Part shown: positions 61,280 to 64,000 of the stretch, piece by piece | Position numbering within the stretch: position 1 is the first letter of the stretch | Layout of the letters: the number at the start of each line of letters is the position of its first letter | Source: Sphingomonas bacterium | Lineage (GTDB): Bacteria > Pseudomonadota > Alphaproteobacteria > Sphingomonadales > Sphingomonadaceae | DNA length: 64,000 nt | Direction of reading: 5' to 3' | Assembly (NCBI GenBank): GCA_030149245.1 | Contig: JASBRX010000023.1 | Coordinates: forward strand, 1 to 64,000 | Made by a program: the position numbers and the translations under genes | The notes under the pieces: generated by a model | The model's database searches: none | What the model was told of the DNA's origin: nothing | Seen by the model: the letters and a program-made list of their open reading frames with translations, nothing else

Positions 61280-61744
61280 TCAGGGCTGTGCGTTGCTCCG
61301 CAGCGCGTCGCCCAATGCGGCGAGCTTGCGGTTGAGGCCTTGCAACTCCTCCGGCTGCATTCCGGTTGCCGCCAGCATCGCCGCCGGAATGCAACCGATC
61401 GCGTCGTCGATCAGCGTGGCGCCGGCATCGGTCAGCGCGAGGCGGACGACTCGTTCATCCTGCTTGTCGCGCGTCCGGGTCACTAGCCCCGCCGCTTCGA
61501 GTCGCTTGATCAGCGGCGTCAGCGTGTTCGACTCGAGATGCAGCTGCGCCCCCAGCGCGCTCACCGTCTGTCCGCCGCGGCCACGCAACGCCACCAGCGC
61601 GAGATATTGCGGGTAGGTGATGCCGAAGCGGTCGAGCAGCGGCTTGTACACGCGGTTAAACGCCAGCCCGGTCGCATAGACCGAAAAGCACAGGAACTGG
61701 TCGAGCGGGTCGCCGTCGCGGGCGGCAGGGGGCGTGTCAGTCAT
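61280..61744 (-). CDS. ohrR: MarR-family regulator, OhrR-like
   Basis: LDQFLCFSVYATGLAFNRVYKPLLDRFGITYPQYLALVAL...TRDKQDERVVRLALT; next to ohr. Confidence 0.9.
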   Translation of the reverse strand: MTDTPPAARDGDPLDQFLCFSVYATGLAFNRVYKPLLDRFGITYPQYLALVALRGRGGQTVSALGAQLHLESNTLTPLIKRLEAAGLVTRTRDKQDERVVRLALTDAGATLIDDAIGCIPAAMLAATGMQPEELQGLNRKLAALGDALRSNAQP

Positions 61745-61765
61745 GTCGAAAATATAAATCGCACA

Positions 61766-61830
61766 CGATTTAATCGCAAGGGTTGACAGCGCGAAACGTC
61801 CAGCTATTTAGGTCGTACACGATCTAATCG
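61766..61830. promoter_or_regulatory. Duplicated OhrR-like operators flanking a sigma70-like promoter
   Basis: CGATTTAATCG (61766-61776), TTGACA (61783-61788), 16 bp, TATTTA (61805-61810), CGATCTAATCG (61820-61830). Confidence 0.7.
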
Positions 61831-61857
61831 TGCACGATATAAAAAGGACCATTGCTC

Positions 61858-62874
61858 ATGCGCACCATGCCTCGCCTCGCTGCTCTCGCTTCCACCGCAC
61901 TGCTGGCCCTGTCGGCTGCCCCCGCTTCGGCGCAGACGCTCGAACCGTCGGCCAAGGCGTTCGCCGATGCCGCCGCTGCCGGACAGCCGATCTACGAACT
62001 TCCCTATGCCGACGCCCGCGCCGTCCTGGCGAGCATGCAGGCCGACAAGGTTGCCGCCTCCGCCGCGACCAACACGCAGGATCTGGTGTGGAAAATTGGC
62101 CCGACCGGCCAGGTCCGCGTGCGCATCGTCCGCCCCGCCGATGCGAAGGGCGCGCTGCCCGCGGTCCTTTACTATCACGGCGGCGGCTGGGTGATGGGCG
62201 ACCGCAATACCCATGACCATTTGATCCGCGAGCTGGCGGTGCAGGCGCGTGCCGCAGTCGTCTTCGTCGAATATGATAATGCGCCCGAAGTCCGGTATCC
62301 GGTCAACAACGAACAGGCCTATGCCGCGCTCGACCATGTCGCATCGCATGGCACCTCGCTCGGCATCGATCCGTCGCGGCTGGCGGTGGCGGGGGACAGC
62401 GCCGGTGGCAACATGGCGATTGCGGTCACAATGATGGCGCAGGACCGCGCCGGCCCGAAGATCGCGCACCAGCTGCTCTTCTATCCGGTGACCGACGATG
62501 TGTCGGACAATGCCTCATATCGCGCATTCGGCAACGGGCCGTTCCTGACGCGTCGCGCGATGGATTACTTCCTGGAGGCGAACTACCCCGCCGACCGGCG
62601 TAAGGATGTACTGGCCTTCCCGCTGCGCGCCTCGCTCGACCAGCTGAAGGGACTGCCCGTCGCCACGGTGATCGTCGCCGAGAACGATCTGCTGCGCGAT
62701 GAGGGCGAGGCCTATGGCCGCCGTCTGATCGAAGCCGGCGTGCCGGTCGCGGTGACCCGGTACAACGGCACGATCCACGACTTCGTGATGCTCAATGCAC
62801 TGGCGGGCAGCGAACCGGCGCGCGCCGCCATCGCCCAGGGCGCCGCGCGTCTGCGCAGCAGCTTTGCCAACTGA
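61858..62874 (+). CDS. Exported alpha/beta hydrolase (HSL-type esterase)
   Basis: Signal peptide; YYHGGGWVMGDRNTHD, AVAGDSAGGNMAIAV. Confidence 0.9.
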   Translation: MRTMPRLAALASTALLALSAAPASAQTLEPSAKAFADAAAAGQPIYELPYADARAVLASMQADKVAASAATNTQDLVWKIGPTGQVRVRIVRPADAKGALPAVLYYHGGGWVMGDRNTHDHLIRELAVQARAAVVFVEYDNAPEVRYPVNNEQAYAALDHVASHGTSLGIDPSRLAVAGDSAGGNMAIAVTMMAQDRAGPKIAHQLLFYPVTDDVSDNASYRAFGNGPFLTRRAMDYFLEANYPADRRKDVLAFPLRASLDQLKGLPVATVIVAENDLLRDEGEAYGRRLIEAGVPVAVTRYNGTIHDFVMLNALAGSEPARAAIAQGAARLRSSFAN

Positions 62875-62896
62875 TTTCCAACCCCACGAAAGGACG

Positions 62897-63325
62897 ATGA
62901 CAATGATGAAGATCCTCTACACCACCCGCGCTACCGCAACCGGCGGCCGCGACGGCACGGCGCGCACCGATGACGGCACCTTTGAAGTGGCGCTGGCCAC
63001 GCCGAAGGAACTGGGCGGCAACGGCGCGGGCAACAACCCGGAACAGCTGTTCGCCGCCGGCTATGCCGCGTGCTTCTTAAGCGCGATGAAGTTCGTGGGC
63101 ACACAGGGCAAGCACGCCCGCCTGCCCGCCGATGCCAGCGTCAGCGCAACGGTCGGCATCGGCCCGCGCGCGGACAAGGGCTTTGGCCTGACCGTCACCC
63201 TCGATATCGCGCTGCCCGGTTTGAACCGGGACGAGGCCGAAGCACTGGTGGCCGAAGCCGACACCGTCTGCCCCTATTCCCACGCGGTGCGCGGGAACAT
63301 CGCGGTCAGCCTGGTGATCGCCTAG
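62897..63325 (+). CDS. ohr: Organic hydroperoxide resistance protein Ohr
   Basis: NPEQLFAAGYAACFLSAMKFV and VCPYSHAVRGNIAVSLVIA with both catalytic Cys. Confidence 0.95.
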   Translation: MTMMKILYTTRATATGGRDGTARTDDGTFEVALATPKELGGNGAGNNPEQLFAAGYAACFLSAMKFVGTQGKHARLPADASVSATVGIGPRADKGFGLTVTLDIALPGLNRDEAEALVAEADTVCPYSHAVRGNIAVSLVIA

Positions 63326-63345
63326 GGCGCCTGACCCCGCGACGG

Positions 63346-63380
63346 CGACCCGGACGGTATCGTTGCCGTCCGGGTCGTTC
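63346..63380 (+). terminator. Hairpin terminator after ohr
   Basis: 12-bp perfect stem CGACCCGGACGG / CCGTCCGGGTCG; weak T tract. Confidence 0.6.
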
Positions 63381-63501
63381 CTGTCATGAAACCGACATCC
63401 CCCGCTAAATAATCCGATCTGACCGTGGAGTCGCGACAAGGGCTGGACAATCCAAGAAAAGCCGATGCACAGTGTCGGTCAAGGACGGGGGGAATATTCC
63501 G

Positions 63502-64000
63502 TTGAAATATTCGCGCTTTATGGCGGGGCTACTCGCTGTGCTTGTGGCCGCATGTGGTCAGGCTCCCGAGAAACCCTCGGGCAAGGACCCGCGCGCGTGT
63601 TTTCCAGCCGAAGCGCGCCGCTGGATCGCGCTGAAGTCGGATTCCGACAAGCCGGCACCCAAAGTCGAATCAAAGGCTAGCCGCGATGCCGTCATCTATG
63701 TCGACCGCTCCGGCAGCATGGAAGGCTATCTGGCCGGTGCGACCAACGCCGAGCGCCCGTTCCACGATATCGTCTCGACCCTTGCAGGAAGTCTGGCGCC
63801 GCACGGGTTCCGCACGCATCACCGCTCGTTCGGCACGACGGTCAGCGAGAATCTTCCGGATGGCGGGAGCAAGCTGCTCGACCGGGCGAGCTACCGCTGC
63901 CCGCAGGCCGGAGCATGCGACAATTCCGAATCGCGGCTCGATCGCGTATTCGCGCAGATCAAATCGACCAATTCGCCCCTGTCGGTCGTGGTCACCGATT
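63502..64000 (+). CDS. VWA-domain lipoprotein, 3'-truncated by window edge
   Basis: Open frame from TTG 63502 to window end: lipobox LLAVLVAACGQ, MIDAS VIYVDRSGSMEGY; not in supplied ORF track. Confidence 0.75.
   Translation, partial: MKYSRFMAGLLAVLVAACGQAPEKPSGKDPRACFPAEARRWIALKSDSDKPAPKVESKASRDAVIYVDRSGSMEGYLAGATNAERPFHDIVSTLAGSLAPHGFRTHHRSFGTTVSENLPDGGSKLLDRASYRCPQAGACDNSESRLDRVFAQIKSTNSPLSVVVTD

Overview
The window is a GC-rich chromosomal segment that looks like Sphingomonas or another sphingomonad. This assignment is inferred from protein style and repeat types; no database search was run. Core content: the sulfate-assimilation tail (cysD end, cysNC, cysQ), a UDP-glucuronate epimerase, galU, a run of small enzymes and regulators, cobS and cobT separated by a chemotaxis receptor, an iron-uptake region (TonB receptor, PKHD hydroxylase, ApbE, DUF4198, DUF2271, PepSY-TM), a large NAD-glutamate dehydrogenase, a polysaccharide-utilisation operon, a symporter-fused hybrid histidine kinase, an ohrR/esterase/ohr module, and a truncated VWA lipoprotein at the right edge. 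The strongest discovery is a roughly 13.2-kb genomic island (about 35307-48534). It sits exactly between an intact tRNA-Thr(CGT) and a perfect 49-bp copy of that tRNA's 3' end. It carries a complete-looking aromatic catabolic operon (LysR, amidohydrolase, MhpA-type monooxygenase, GlcG/HbpS, extradiol dioxygenase, FAH hydrolase, TonB receptor, two exported MBL hydrolases, alpha/beta hydrolase, membrane protein, Rieske oxygenase) but no recognisable integrase. Also notable: intergenic repeats whose hairpin arms covary, paired Fur-like boxes at two iron loci, duplicated OhrR-like operators, and a hairpin that would sequester the Shine-Dalgarno of the first island catabolic gene.
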